From Arcanobacterium wilhelmae (lineage in GTDB: Bacteria; Actinomycetota; Actinomycetes; Actinomycetales; Actinomycetaceae), in the NCBI RefSeq assembly GCF_029632765.1, contig NZ_CP121247.1:868001-932000 (forward strand): a DNA stretch of 64,000 bases, in the 5' to 3' direction. Each line of letters opens with the position of its first letter. Position 1 is the first letter of the stretch. Below the pieces are notes generated by a model. It was not told the DNA's origin. It saw nothing but the letters and a program-made list of their open reading frames with translations, and ran no database searches. Positions 1 through 7,294 of the stretch are shown piece after piece. Made by a program: the position numbers and the translations under genes.

Positions 1-1184
1 GCTTTGAGTGGAACAACGTTCAAGGTCATGATGTTGACGATCAGCTGCGGGCCGTAGATGAGCGCCCCCATCAATCCCGAGACGATCAGGAGTACCACAT
101 AGTTATGGTTGCCCATGTACACCCACACGAGCGCGGCGAGGCCGATCAACCCAATCGAGCCAACGATTGACTGGCGGTTTGGCGCCTTGATCGCGACCCA
201 TGCAAAGAAGAAACAGCCAGGGATGGCCACCCATTCCAGCACGGAAAAAGCGGTGAGGTATTGGTACTTTTCGAACCCCATTTCGGTGCCGAGGAACGCT
301 GGCATCCAGTTCAGGATGCCGAAGCGCAGGAAGTAAAGAATTGCATTGATGAGCGCGACGATCAGAACGACAGGCGAGGTAATCACAAAGCGGTAGAAAG
401 TGGTCCAGTAGCCGTCTTCGGGGACGTCGTCGACGTCGGGCTCGCCGTATGGGCCGTAGATCGTGTTCAACCGTGGCATGTGTTCATCCTCTGGCCGGTC
501 GCCGCCATAGCGCCAGAACACAAACGAGAGGACGACGACGAACATGCCGGGGATGAGGAAGCCGAGGTGAGTTGAGCCTGCGCCTCCGAGCGCGGCGATC
601 CACGAAATGATGAGGGGAAGGCCTGCGCCGCCCAGATTCTGTGAGGTGTTCCAGATCGCGATACCAGAGCCGCGCGAACGGTTCGGATACCAGTTCGCGA
701 TCATCGCCATCGAGCTAGGTGCGAGTGCGCCTTGCAAAGTCCCCAGCACAAGCATGAGCGCGAACAGGAGCCAGAAATTATGGACGTAACCCATCGCGAT
801 GCAGATCAGGGCCGAGCCGCCGAGGCTACCGGCGAAAATACGACGAAGAGAAACGCGGTCCGAGAGCACGCCCATGAAGAATTTCGCGAACCCATATGTC
901 AGTGTGAAGGCGGTGAGGATAATGCCGATTTGGGTGAGCTCCCAACCGTTTTCTAGGCGGATCTGTTCGGATTGAAGCTTGAAATTATTTCGCACCAGGT
1001 ATGCGCAGACGTAGCCGAAGTAAGCGACAGCGAAGACGACCCACCGGCGTCGCAAGTAGCGTGCGAAGGTATCTGGCGCAGTTGCTTTGAACCGGTCTGC
1101 GTACTGCTGTTCTGTGGCGTCGTCCTCGAGTGTGGCGAACTCGAGGTGGTCAAAATCGATTTTGCCGTCATATCGATGGCTCAT
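1..1184 (-). CDS. MFS organophosphate:phosphate antiporter (GlpT/UhpT-like), partial
   Basis: Membrane antiporter that would exchange a phosphorylated metabolite for phosphate. The start is ATG at 1184 behind a strong AAGGAGG. 394 residues are visible before the frame runs off the left edge, so the last part of a protein of about 450 residues is missing. After a charged cytoplasmic N-terminus of about 45 residues, helix 1 carries an Arg (R65 in YLVRNNF) at the position of the phosphate-binding Arg of GlpT. The loop 2-3 signature follows (FMGVLSDRVSLRR), and near the edge the family motif IYGPQLIVN. The substrate (glycerol-3-phosphate, hexose phosphate or phosphoglycerate) cannot be told from sequence. 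Membership in this MFS branch is well supported. Confidence 0.82.
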   Translation of the reverse strand, partial: MSHRYDGKIDFDHLEFATLEDDATEQQYADRFKATAPDTFARYLRRRWVVFAVAYFGYVCAYLVRNNFKLQSEQIRLENGWELTQIGIILTAFTLTYGFAKFFMGVLSDRVSLRRIFAGSLGGSALICIAMGYVHNFWLLFALMLVLGTLQGALAPSSMAMIANWYPNRSRGSGIAIWNTSQNLGGAGLPLIISWIAALGGAGSTHLGFLIPGMFVVVLSFVFWRYGGDRPEDEHMPRLNTIYGPYGEPDVDDVPEDGYWTTFYRFVITSPVVLIVALINAILYFLRFGILNWMPAFLGTEMGFEKYQYLTAFSVLEWVAIPGCFFFAWVAIKAPNRQSIVGSIGLIGLAALVWVYMGNHNYVVLLIVSGLMGALIYGPQLIVNIMTLNVVPLK

Positions 1185-1320
1185 GTGGCCTCCTTGATGT
1201 CTTCAATACTCACCCCGTTGTGAATATTGGTCTCAATAGGTTATCGCACGTGCTGCTTCAGACGCGGCCGCCGTCACTATCTGTAACGCTTTGTAATTGT
1301 GGGGGGGGCGTGGTGACCGG

Positions 1321-1383
1321 TTTTAGTGTGCGGATTGGTAGCCGGGCAAAGATGCGCGGCGGATCTCGATAGGCGCACTAAAA
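1321..1383. repeat. Palindromic repeat element, copy 1
   Basis: Begins TTTTAGTGTGC and ends GCGCACTAAA, an 11-bp inverted repeat with one G-U type pair. The centre (GCCGGGCA-AAGA-TGCGCGGC) forms a second stem with an AAGA loop, so almost the whole element can fold as one hairpin. The identity with copy 2 extends left through CGTGGTGACCGG. Confidence 0.85.
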
Positions 1384-1478
1384 GTGGTTCAGCGAAGCAG
1401 GGGCGGATGGGAGGGGATGACTTAGGCGAGTTTGGCGCGGGGTGGTCGGGCCGCGTGGCTAGTACCCGTGGTGACCGG

Positions 1479-1540
1479 TTTTAGTGTGCGGATTGGTAGC
1501 CGGGCAAAGATGCGCGGCGGATCTCGATCGGCGCACTAAA
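1479..1540. repeat. Palindromic repeat element, copy 2
   Basis: Nearly identical to copy 1 over the full length, including the 12-base left flank CGTGGTGACCGG. It lies 158 bp after copy 1 in the same orientation. Ends are TTTTAGTGTGC and GCGCACTAAA. Confidence 0.85.
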
Positions 1541-1626
1541 GTTGGGCGGCTGGGTGGGAGTGGCCGGGACTGTGATGAGGAAGATTAGGTATAAGCGAGG
1601 CAGGTGCGAGTTCGTACCGCGACAAG

Positions 1627-1689
1627 TTTTAGTGCGCGGATCGGTGTCTGGGCAAAGATGCGCGGCGGATCTCGATCGGCGCACTAAAA
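1627..1689. repeat. Palindromic repeat element, copy 3
   Basis: The most symmetric copy: TTTTAGTGCGC at the left and GCGCACTAAAA at the right are perfect 11-bp inverted repeats, with GATCG/CGATC pairing just inside. The core GGGCAAAGATGCGCGGCGG matches copies 1 and 2; the left flank differs. It lies 148 bp after copy 2. Confidence 0.85.
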
Positions 1690-1798
1690 CTGGTTCGGGA
1701 ATAGCGACGGTAGAGGAATCGGGCAGGCGTTCTGAGGATTTTGTGAGCGCGGAATAGGGCCGAAGAGCGCTGTGCGCCGAAGATGGTACGCTCTGCAC

Positions 1799-2173
1799 GT
1801 GTCTGATTTGATGTGTCCGTGCGGCTCCGGATCCACATACGCCGAGTGCTGCGAGCCGTTCCATGACGGCGCCCCCGCGCCAACTGCCGTCGCGTTGATG
1901 CGCGCCCGCTACAGCGCCTACGCGCTCGGCCGGCTGAATTATGCGTTCGCCACCTGGCATCCGCGCACCCGCCCAGCGGATCTTTCATCGGCTGGCATTG
2001 CCTGGACGGGCCTGGAAATACTGGCGATTGTGGACGGCGCTGTAGCTGACGACGCCGGAGAGGTCACGTTTCGTGCGCATTACGTTTCCGCTGGCGAGCC
2101 TGGTGTGATGGAGGAGCGCTCTGCGTTTGTGAAACGTGGCGGCCGCTGGGTCTACGTTGAGGCGCTGGCCTAG
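1799..2173 (+). CDS. YchJ-like protein with SEC-C metal-binding motif
   Basis: Small cytoplasmic protein of the YchJ (UPF0225) family. The N-terminus has the SEC-C zinc-binding pattern CPCGSGSTYAECCEPFH, followed by the family segment ALMRARYSAYALGRLNYAFATWHP and a C-terminal NTF2-like region ending VKRGGRWVYVEAL. I chose GTG 1799 (protein VSDLMCPCGSG) because an extended -10 (TGGTACGCT) ends 6 nt before it, which suggests a leaderless message; ATG 1772 or 1811 are alternatives. The molecular role of the family is not known. The next gene follows at once, so the two may be cotranscribed. Confidence 0.8.
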   Translation: MSDLMCPCGSGSTYAECCEPFHDGAPAPTAVALMRARYSAYALGRLNYAFATWHPRTRPADLSSAGIAWTGLEILAIVDGAVADDAGEVTFRAHYVSAGEPGVMEERSAFVKRGGRWVYVEALA

Positions 2174-2193
2174 CCGTGTGGCAAAATTCCCGT

Positions 2194-2553
2194 ATGCACG
2201 CTGTTCACCGTTCTACCTGGTACCGCCTGGCTGCCCTGCTCGTCGCCTATGTTGTGATCCCGCCGGTTACGGTCGCTTCCTATTCGGTGTGGGGAGATCC
2301 GTATTCCTGGCCTGAGTTGACGATTTTGCTCATACTGTTGCCACTGGTCACGATGGTGTTGGCCGCGTGGGATGGTGCTCGCCGCGGTTATAACGTGCTG
2401 TGGCTTGCTCTGCCCGTGCTCGCCTCTGTGGTGTGGGCTTTCATCGACCGCGATATGGCCTGGATCGTGTTCGGTGCGGCCTATGGCGCGCTCGGGACGA
2501 TCGCAAACGCGCTCGCGGCGGCGTTGACTGCGCGCTCACGATTCGAGGAGTAA
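2194..2553 (+). CDS. Small multi-pass membrane protein, unknown function
   Basis: I do not recognise a family. The 119 residues hold four hydrophobic segments (about residues 12-30, 43-62, 73-88 and 92-112) with short charged loops (WDGARRG, DRD) and end in a charged tail, so it is probably an integral membrane protein with four helices. ATG 2194 was chosen because TGGCAAAAT, an extended -10, ends 6 nt before it. A GTG at 2176, almost abutting the preceding stop, would add six residues. It follows the YchJ-like gene closely. Confidence 0.55.
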   Translation: MHAVHRSTWYRLAALLVAYVVIPPVTVASYSVWGDPYSWPELTILLILLPLVTMVLAAWDGARRGYNVLWLALPVLASVVWAFIDRDMAWIVFGAAYGALGTIANALAAALTARSRFEE

Positions 2554-2696
2554 TCCCGACGACGTCGGTGCGCGGGTTGCGTCGAGTCTACGGCTTGTTG
2601 CCACGCCCGGTGTGGGCGATGTTACGCCTGCGCGGATGAATCGGCTTCCCATAACGGCCTACGGTATGAATGCATAATCAATGGAATAGAGCAACT

Positions 2697-3647
2697 ATGC
2701 CAAAACCGATTGGTCATTCTTCACGCTACAATCCCGCGATCGATGGCATACGCACCCTCGCGGTTCTTGCTGTGATTTTTTATCACATGAAACTCGCGTG
2801 GATGCCGGGCGGCCTCCTGGGAGTTGCCGTTTTCTTCACGATCTCGGGTTTCTTGATTACGGGGAACTTGATGCGGTCGTGGTATCGCCATGGAAACCTG
2901 GGTTTGAAAACGTTTTGGCTTCGCCGTCTGCGTAGGCTGATGCCTGCGGTGATCTTGGTGGTGTTGGTGGTGTGGGCGCTGACTCCTTTCCTGGCTGCGA
3001 ACAAGTGGGCCGACTACCGCTTTGGCGGGCTCACCGCGATTTTTTACGTGAATAACTGGGCCAGCATCGTCTACGGCGATTCGTATTTTGACCAGTTTGA
3101 GGCGAGCCCGCTCGAGCACATGTGGTCGCTCTCGGTGGAGGAGCAGTTCTACGTGTTTTGGCCACTGGTGCTGTTCCTGTTCCTCGTGCTCGCTCGCGGC
3201 AGGAAAGCGACTGTGGTTGCGCTGACGATGGTTCTCGCCGCGGCGTCGTTTGGGTGGATGGCGTACGCGCATTCGCTTGGGTATGAGGCCACTCGGATCT
3301 ATGAGGGCACTGACACGCGCGCGGGTAGCTTGTTGATCGGTGCCGTGTTGGCGATGCTGGTGACGCGCCGGAGTGCGGAAAATGGTGAGGAGACGACGTC
3401 GGGGCGGCTTTTCGCTGAAATTGCTGGACTTGCGGGTGTAGCGGTGGTCGTCGGGATGATGTTGCGTACCGACGATAACGCGTCTTATCTGTACACGTAC
3501 GGCCTTGTGCTTGTGGGTATCGCATCGGCTGGCCTGCTGTACGGGGTAAGTCATCAACGCACGCTCGTTGGGCGCTTTTTGGGCTCGCACCAATTGCCTG
3601 GGTGGGGGAGCGTAGCTACGCGATTTATTTGTGGCACATGCCGGTGA
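2697..3647 (+). CDS. N-terminal fragment of the frameshifted acyltransferase
   Basis: Membrane acyltransferase-3 part in the upstream frame. It starts at ATG 2697 (MPKPIGHSSRYNPAIDG); an ATG at 2670 in the same frame has less support. The family His is in VIFYHMKLAW and the conserved loop WSLSVEEQFYVFWP is present. The last 22 residues (from about SHQLPGWGS) are out-of-frame sequence that ends at a TAG/TGA-type stop after the T5 tract. Confidence 0.6.
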   Translation: MPKPIGHSSRYNPAIDGIRTLAVLAVIFYHMKLAWMPGGLLGVAVFFTISGFLITGNLMRSWYRHGNLGLKTFWLRRLRRLMPAVILVVLVVWALTPFLAANKWADYRFGGLTAIFYVNNWASIVYGDSYFDQFEASPLEHMWSLSVEEQFYVFWPLVLFLFLVLARGRKATVVALTMVLAAASFGWMAYAHSLGYEATRIYEGTDTRAGSLLIGAVLAMLVTRRSAENGEETTSGRLFAEIAGLAGVAVVVGMMLRTDDNASYLYTYGLVLVGIASAGLLYGVSHQRTLVGRFLGSHQLPGWGSVATRFICGTCR

Positions 3648-4726
3648 TTGCTTTTGGAAAGCCTGGGCTTGATCTGCTCCCGTTGTGGGCGTCGACGTCG
3701 GTGGTGACGGTCGCGTCGATTGTTCTTGCGTCGCTGTCGTGGACGCTCGTTGAGGATCCGATTCGCCGTCACGGTCTCATTCCACCGATTCTCGCGTGGC
3801 TTCGCAGGCAGGCTCGCTTCCCGAAGGCGATCTGGGCCTTCCCGGTGGCGCTCGCTGTGGCGTTTGCCGGTATTCTCGCGCCGGCGTCGGCAGGCCAGAA
3901 AATGCAAGCGGACCACCAGGCATTTTTGGCGCAGGAGCGTGCAAAGAAGCTCGAGGAACAGCGCCGAGAGGAAGAGAAAGCGAAGCAGCTAGCAAAGGAC
4001 CAGTATTTAGCGGCGACCACTACGCGTTGTCAGGAGATCGTGCACCTGGGGGATTCGACGTCGCTGTCGATGTTCACGGATTCGGGTGTCCTGGATCCGG
4101 CGGATAACGCCTACAAGGTCTATGCCTCGACCGGCGCAAAGAAGGTGGAAAACTCGTCGTTTGGTGCCCGGGCCACAAACCAGGGTTTCAAAGAGAACCC
4201 GTCGGGCAATGATTCGCTGAAAGAGATCTTGGCGAAGGGTGTTTTGCCTGATACATGTTTCGTGATTGCGTTGGGCACGAACAACGCGGCGAATTTGAAT
4301 CGCGGAGGTGCGCTTGAGCTTGCGCCGAAGGCGATCGACCAGACGATGCGGATTATCAACGGAAAGTATCCGGTTTTATGGATCTCGACCACAGTGAACC
4401 CTGCTGGTTCGCCAAAGTGGTATTCGAAGGATGCGATGAACGCTTGGAATAAGGCGCTGTTCGAGGCGCAAAATCGGTATCCGAACATGTGGGTCTACAC
4501 CTGGGATCAGGATGTAAAGCCGGGCTGGTTCCTCAAGGGCGACGGCGTGCACTACAACCAAGAGGGGAGTTCGGAGCGTTCGCATCGTTTCGCTCAGGCG
4601 GTGATTAATGCGTGGCCGATGCGTCCGCAGAAGCTGGATGTGCCGTTAATGCCGAAAGAGCCGATTCCCGCGAAAAATCGTGTGGTGACGAGTGAACGTC
4701 CGAAAGTGAAGATTCCACAGGGCTAG
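3602..4726 (+). CDS. C-terminal fragment (last helices plus SGNH domain) of the frameshifted acyltransferase
   Basis: The frame opens before 3580; the first ATG in it is 3602 (MGERSYAIYLWH). It holds the last membrane helices, a Lys/Glu-rich linker (about residues 95-135) and the SGNH esterase-like domain with HLGDSTS and DGVHYN. No Shine-Dalgarno sequence precedes 3602, so independent translation is doubtful and it is best seen as the second half of the gene starting at 2697. Confidence 0.6.
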   Translation: MGERSYAIYLWHMPVIAFGKPGLDLLPLWASTSVVTVASIVLASLSWTLVEDPIRRHGLIPPILAWLRRQARFPKAIWAFPVALAVAFAGILAPASAGQKMQADHQAFLAQERAKKLEEQRREEEKAKQLAKDQYLAATTTRCQEIVHLGDSTSLSMFTDSGVLDPADNAYKVYASTGAKKVENSSFGARATNQGFKENPSGNDSLKEILAKGVLPDTCFVIALGTNNAANLNRGGALELAPKAIDQTMRIINGKYPVLWISTTVNPAGSPKWYSKDAMNAWNKALFEAQNRYPNMWVYTWDQDVKPGWFLKGDGVHYNQEGSSERSHRFAQAVINAWPMRPQKLDVPLMPKEPIPAKNRVVTSERPKVKIPQG

Positions 4727-4773
4727 CGTACCGGTAAGGGGATCCTTCGTTTCGAGGGGTCTCGCGCACAGCT

Positions 4774-4810
4774 CACTTCACATATTCTTGAATCAAGAAC
4801 GTTTGAAGTG
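4774..4810. promoter_or_regulatory. Nested palindromic operator of the arsR operon
   Basis: A perfect 15-bp palindrome TTCTTGAATCAAGAA (4785-4799) sits inside an outer inverted repeat CACTTCA (4774-4780) / TGAAGTG (4804-4810). It ends 8 nt before the ATG of arsR, where an ArsR repressor would bind its own promoter. The Shine-Dalgarno GTGAGG overlaps its right edge. Confidence 0.75.
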
Positions 4811-4818
4811 AGGTCCTG

Positions 4819-5118
4819 ATGGTTCGCTTAGTTGATGAATATGCTGGAGCGGCGCAGCTTTTTGCGGCGCTCGCGGATCCTGTTCGGCTCGAGGTTTTTG
4901 AACGCATCGCGCAGGCCGTCGAGCCGATGTGCGTGTGCAATTTACAGCCCAATCCGCCGATTCCGGACAACCGCCTGAGCTACCATCTGAAGGTCTTGCG
5001 CGACGCCGGGCTGGTCACATCCGAGCGGCGTGGCCGGTGGGTTGATTACACGATCGCTCCCGACGCCGAGGCGCGGCTTGCGCATGCGCTTCCGCTGTCG
5101 CCGGCGGTGACACGATGA
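4819..5118 (+). CDS. arsR: ArsR-family metalloid-responsive repressor
   Basis: Winged-helix repressor of 99 residues that should block its own operon until trivalent arsenic or antimony binds. The metal-site motif is MCVCNL, with Cys38 and Cys40 matching the ELCVCDL motif of ArsR proteins, just before the recognition helix region NRLSYHLKVLRDAGLV. The wing is ERRGRWVDYTI. A palindromic operator lies directly upstream. The stop overlaps the start of the permease gene by 4 nt (ATGA), so the two are translationally coupled. Confidence 0.9.
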   Translation: MVRLVDEYAGAAQLFAALADPVRLEVFERIAQAVEPMCVCNLQPNPPIPDNRLSYHLKVLRDAGLVTSERRGRWVDYTIAPDAEARLAHALPLSPAVTR

Positions 5119-6164
5119 CGCAGATGCTCGAGTTGACAGCGCCGACGTCGGAGCGTCGGTTTTGGGGGACTCTCGCGGCTGGTGTGACTGGCTGGGTTGT
5201 TGCTTTCGTCGCGAATGAGTCGCTGTGGACGTGGCTGTTCGGGCAGGTATTCGGCCTGGATGTGGAGGGTCGGCTTGGGGGAGCACTCCACTTTTTCGCC
5301 GTGGACACTGTCAAGATCCTTCTTCTCCTCACGGGGCTCATGTTTGTGATCGGCGTGGCTCGAGCATCCCTCAACCTCGATCGTGCACGCGAGTTCCTCG
5401 AGGGCAAGGGTTTGTTTGTTGGGCTTGTGCTTGCGGTGGTGCTCGGCGTCGTCACGCCTTTCTGCTCGTGTTCGTCGATCCCGCTGTTCATCGGGTTTGT
5501 GGCAGCGGGGATTCCGCTACCGATTACGCTCACGTTCTTGGTGGCGTCGCCACTGGTGAGCGAAACGGCGGCGATCCTCATCGGTTCGCAGTTCGGCTGG
5601 GGGATTGCAGGCGCATACGTTGCCGCAGGGTCCCTGATCTCGCTGATGGTTGGTTTCGTCTTTTCACGATTCCACTTGGAGAAGTGGGTAGAGGGATCTG
5701 TGTTTGGGATTACGCTCGGCGCTGCCCCGACGTCGGGTGGTCGGATGCCAGCCCGTGCACGCGTGAACTCAGCGATCGCGGAAACTCGCGATATTTTCTC
5801 CAAAGTGTGGCTGTGGGTGATCGTCGGCGTCGCGATCGGGGCCGCGATTCATGGCTGGGTGCCTGCGGATTTCTTCGCAGGCTACCTTGGCGCAGTTAAT
5901 CCGCTCGGTGTTCCGTTGGCCACGATTCTTGGCGTGCCGCTGTATGTGAACGGTGGCGGCGTGGTTCCGATCGGTGAGGCGCTGTGGGCGAAGGGTCTGC
6001 CGCTTGGAACCGTGATGAGCCTGATGATGGGCGCGATTGCGCTGTCCATTCCTGAGGCGATCATGCTTCGCCGCGTGCTCAAGCCTCAGCTTCTCGCACT
6101 GTTTTTCGGCGCGGTGACCGTTGGGATCATCGCCGTCGGCTACCTGTTCAACGCTCTGTTCTGA
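5115..6164 (+). CDS. ArsP/UPF0718-type permease
   Basis: Integral membrane permease of 349 residues with eight or so helices, of the ArsP_1/UPF0718 (YraQ-like) family. The family hallmark is TPFCSCSSIPLF (Cys117, Cys119), followed by VASPLVSETAAI and, in the second half, VPLYVNGGGVVPIGEAL. Characterised ArsP proteins export trivalent organoarsenicals; whether this one does, or exports arsenite, is not decided by sequence. It overlaps arsR by 4 nt and is followed 11 nt later by arsC, so it belongs to the arsenic operon. No ArsB or Acr3 pump is in the window, so this may be the only efflux component here. Confidence 0.8.
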   Translation: MTQMLELTAPTSERRFWGTLAAGVTGWVVAFVANESLWTWLFGQVFGLDVEGRLGGALHFFAVDTVKILLLLTGLMFVIGVARASLNLDRAREFLEGKGLFVGLVLAVVLGVVTPFCSCSSIPLFIGFVAAGIPLPITLTFLVASPLVSETAAILIGSQFGWGIAGAYVAAGSLISLMVGFVFSRFHLEKWVEGSVFGITLGAAPTSGGRMPARARVNSAIAETRDIFSKVWLWVIVGVAIGAAIHGWVPADFFAGYLGAVNPLGVPLATILGVPLYVNGGGVVPIGEALWAKGLPLGTVMSLMMGAIALSIPEAIMLRRVLKPQLLALFFGAVTVGIIAVGYLFNALF

Positions 6165-6175
6165 AAGGCAGAATA

Positions 6176-6592
6176 ATGACTACCGTAATGTTTGCGTGCC
6201 GAAAGAACGCCGGCCGCTCGCAGATGGCTGCGGCTTTGATGGCACATATTGCGCCGCACCTGCGCGTGATGTCCGGCGGAACGACGCCGGGGCGCGAAGT
6301 GCACCCGCAGGCGCGTGAGGCATTGGCGCAAATCGGGCTCACACCGTTCTCGGAGCAACCCCAGGCACTCACGCCGGATCGCGTGAAGGAAGCTGACTGG
6401 GTGATCACCATGGGATGCGGGGAAACCTGCCCAGTGTTTCCCGGAAAGTACTACGAAGATTGGCCGGTGGAAGATCCAGCCGATCAGCCGATCGAAAAGG
6501 TTGCGCTCATCCGCGATGACATCGAGCGGCGCGTGCGCGATCTGCTCGCCCGTATCGAACGCGAGGTGCCAACCGGCGCCGTCGACAACTGA
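6176..6592 (+). CDS. arsC: Arsenate reductase, low-molecular-weight phosphatase type
   Basis: 138-residue enzyme of the LMW protein tyrosine phosphatase fold that reduces arsenate to arsenite. The phosphate-binding loop is C8-RKNAG-R14-S15 (CX5R), followed by QMAAALM. The general-acid region is YYEDWPVEDPADQP. ITMGCGETCPVFPG supplies Cys residues in the loop used by this family. In actinobacteria such enzymes usually use mycothiol or thioredoxin as reductant, which I infer but cannot show. The Shine-Dalgarno AAAGGCAG precedes ATG 6176. It sits between the permease and a thioredoxin-like protein that may act as redox partner. Confidence 0.88.
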   Translation: MTTVMFACRKNAGRSQMAAALMAHIAPHLRVMSGGTTPGREVHPQAREALAQIGLTPFSEQPQALTPDRVKEADWVITMGCGETCPVFPGKYYEDWPVEDPADQPIEKVALIRDDIERRVRDLLARIEREVPTGAVDN

Positions 6593-6647
6593 GAACCAAC
6601 CGGCGTCGGCAGCGAGGCCGCGCCTGTCAACAATGAAAGAAGGAACA

Positions 6648-6884
6648 ATGAATATCAAGATTCTCGGGCCGGGTTGCACGAACTGCGTGAACCTGGAGAA
6701 AAACGCGAAGGAAGCCGTTGAGGCCCTCGGGCTGGAGGCCACCGTCGAAAAGGTGACGGACTATGCGGACATCATGAGCTACGGGATCCTCTCGACGCCG
6801 GGGCTCGTCGTGGATGAGAAGGTACTCGTCTCGGGGCGTGTGCCGAGCGCCAACGAAATCACACGCCTGCTAGGGGAGGCGTGA
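6648..6884 (+). CDS. Thioredoxin-like small redox-active disulfide protein
   Basis: 78-residue protein of the small redox-active disulfide family, a minimal thioredoxin fold. The active site is GPGC10-TN-C13; the cis-proline motif is STP51GLV. ATG 6648 has a good Shine-Dalgarno (AAGAAGGAAC); an in-frame ATG at 6633 would add five residues. As the last gene of the arsR-permease-arsC cluster it probably delivers electrons to ArsC or helps the permease, as members of this family often sit beside ArsP-type permeases. The 55 bp before it are non-coding and contain one copy of the iterated motif CCGGCGTCGG (6600). Confidence 0.82.
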   Translation: MNIKILGPGCTNCVNLEKNAKEAVEALGLEATVEKVTDYADIMSYGILSTPGLVVDEKVLVSGRVPSANEITRLLGEA

Positions 6885-6970
6885 AGAAGCGGGAAGCGCA
6901 GGTCAGCGAGCTCGGATTTCGAGGCGCTGGCCTGCGGGTTCTCACTATGTGGACGGCGGCGCGCCGGGAT

Positions 6971-7000
6971 TTGCGCACATGTCCACCCGAGGTCTAATAT
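6971..7000 (+). promoter_or_regulatory. Promoter of the lysine-riboswitch leader
   Basis: TTGCGC (6971-6976) and TAATAT (6995-7000) are separated by 18 bp, a plausible -35/-10 pair. Transcription would start near 7007, about 10 nt before the riboswitch aptamer. Confidence 0.6.
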
Positions 7001-7015
7001 CAATCCCAACATAAG

Positions 7016-7179
7016 CATGATAGAGGCGCAGCCAACATCAGTAGCTTCCAGAAAACGCCCGGTTGAGGTGGGAAGCGAAAGGGAAGGTTGCCGAGGGGAT
7101 CGTGGTTCAACCGATCACGAATTACCCGGGCCATCAGGGAATACCTGATGGACTGTCGCGAAAGCGGAGAGCTGTCATG
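7016..7179 (+). promoter_or_regulatory. Lysine riboswitch (L box) aptamer
   Basis: The conserved L-box blocks occur in order: GATAGAGGCGC (P1/P2 start), AGTAGC, GGGAAGGTTGCCGA, and GGACTGTC...GGAGAGCTGTC at the 3' side. P1 pairs CATGATAG (7016-7023) with CTGTCATG (7172-7179), with one G-U pair. Helices GATCGTGG/CCGATCAC and CCATCAGG/CCTGATGG are also visible. Lysine binding should stabilise P1. The 3' strand of P1 can instead pair with CATGTACAG (7216-7224) in the downstream terminator, so lysine would turn the transporter genes off. Confidence 0.9.
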
Positions 7180-7210
7180 ATTCCATACGTGAGCGCGAAC
7201 GCAAACGCAT

Positions 7211-7242
7211 GAGGTCATGTACAGACATGGCCTCATTTTTTG
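7211..7242 (+). terminator. Riboswitch-controlled intrinsic terminator
   Basis: GAGGTCATGT-ACAG-ACATGGCCTC (one G-U pair) followed by ATTTTTT. Its 5' arm (7216-7224) is complementary to the 3' strand of riboswitch P1 with a single bulged T, giving a mutually exclusive antiterminator. Confidence 0.88.
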
Positions 7243-7294
7243 TGGCCGTGGCTTATGTGAACCGAATATCACAACGTATGGAAGGAAGCGCAAC

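Larger units (their letters stand above)
1185..1798. other. Intergenic stretch carrying three palindromic repeats
   Basis: No convincing gene lies in these 614 bases; short open frames here translate the repeats and differ between copies. The stretch holds a G8 run at 1301-1308 and three copies of a palindromic element of about 62 bp, listed separately. It separates the leftward transporter gene from the rightward YchJ-like gene, so it should contain both promoters. A candidate extended -10 (TGGTACGCT) for the rightward gene lies just before 1799. Confidence 0.6.
2697..4726 (+). pseudogene. OafA-type acyltransferase with C-terminal SGNH domain, split by a frameshift
   Basis: An intact product would be a membrane O-acyltransferase (acyltransferase family 3) that acetylates a surface glycan, with a cytoplasmic/membrane N-domain and an extracytoplasmic SGNH hydrolase domain. 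The first frame gives PAIDGIRTLAVLAVIFYH (family start) and about ten helices. It then loses homology at about 3580 and stops at 3647. The family helix GERSYAIYLWHMP continues in the -1 frame to 4726. Adding one base to the T5 run at 3576-3580 would join GRFFG directly to LAPIAWVGERS. The C-domain has block I HLGDSTS and block V DGVHYNQEG, so the catalytic Ser, Asp and His look intact. This could be a decayed gene, a phase-variable tract, ribosomal -1 slippage or an assembly error. Confidence 0.8.

Noticed and set aside
1301..1308. G8 tract as a possible phase-variation switch
   Set aside because: It lies in non-coding DNA more than 110 bp from the nearest start codon and no promoter spacing depends on it that I can see.
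1321..1689. Triple repeat as a CRISPR array
   Set aside because: Spacing of about 150 bp, repeat length of 62 bp and absence of cas genes do not fit CRISPR.
2721..3593. Long open frame on the minus strand (290 codons) opposite the acyltransferase
   Set aside because: It mirrors the codon structure of the + strand gene, its protein is Arg/His-rich and has no family resemblance.
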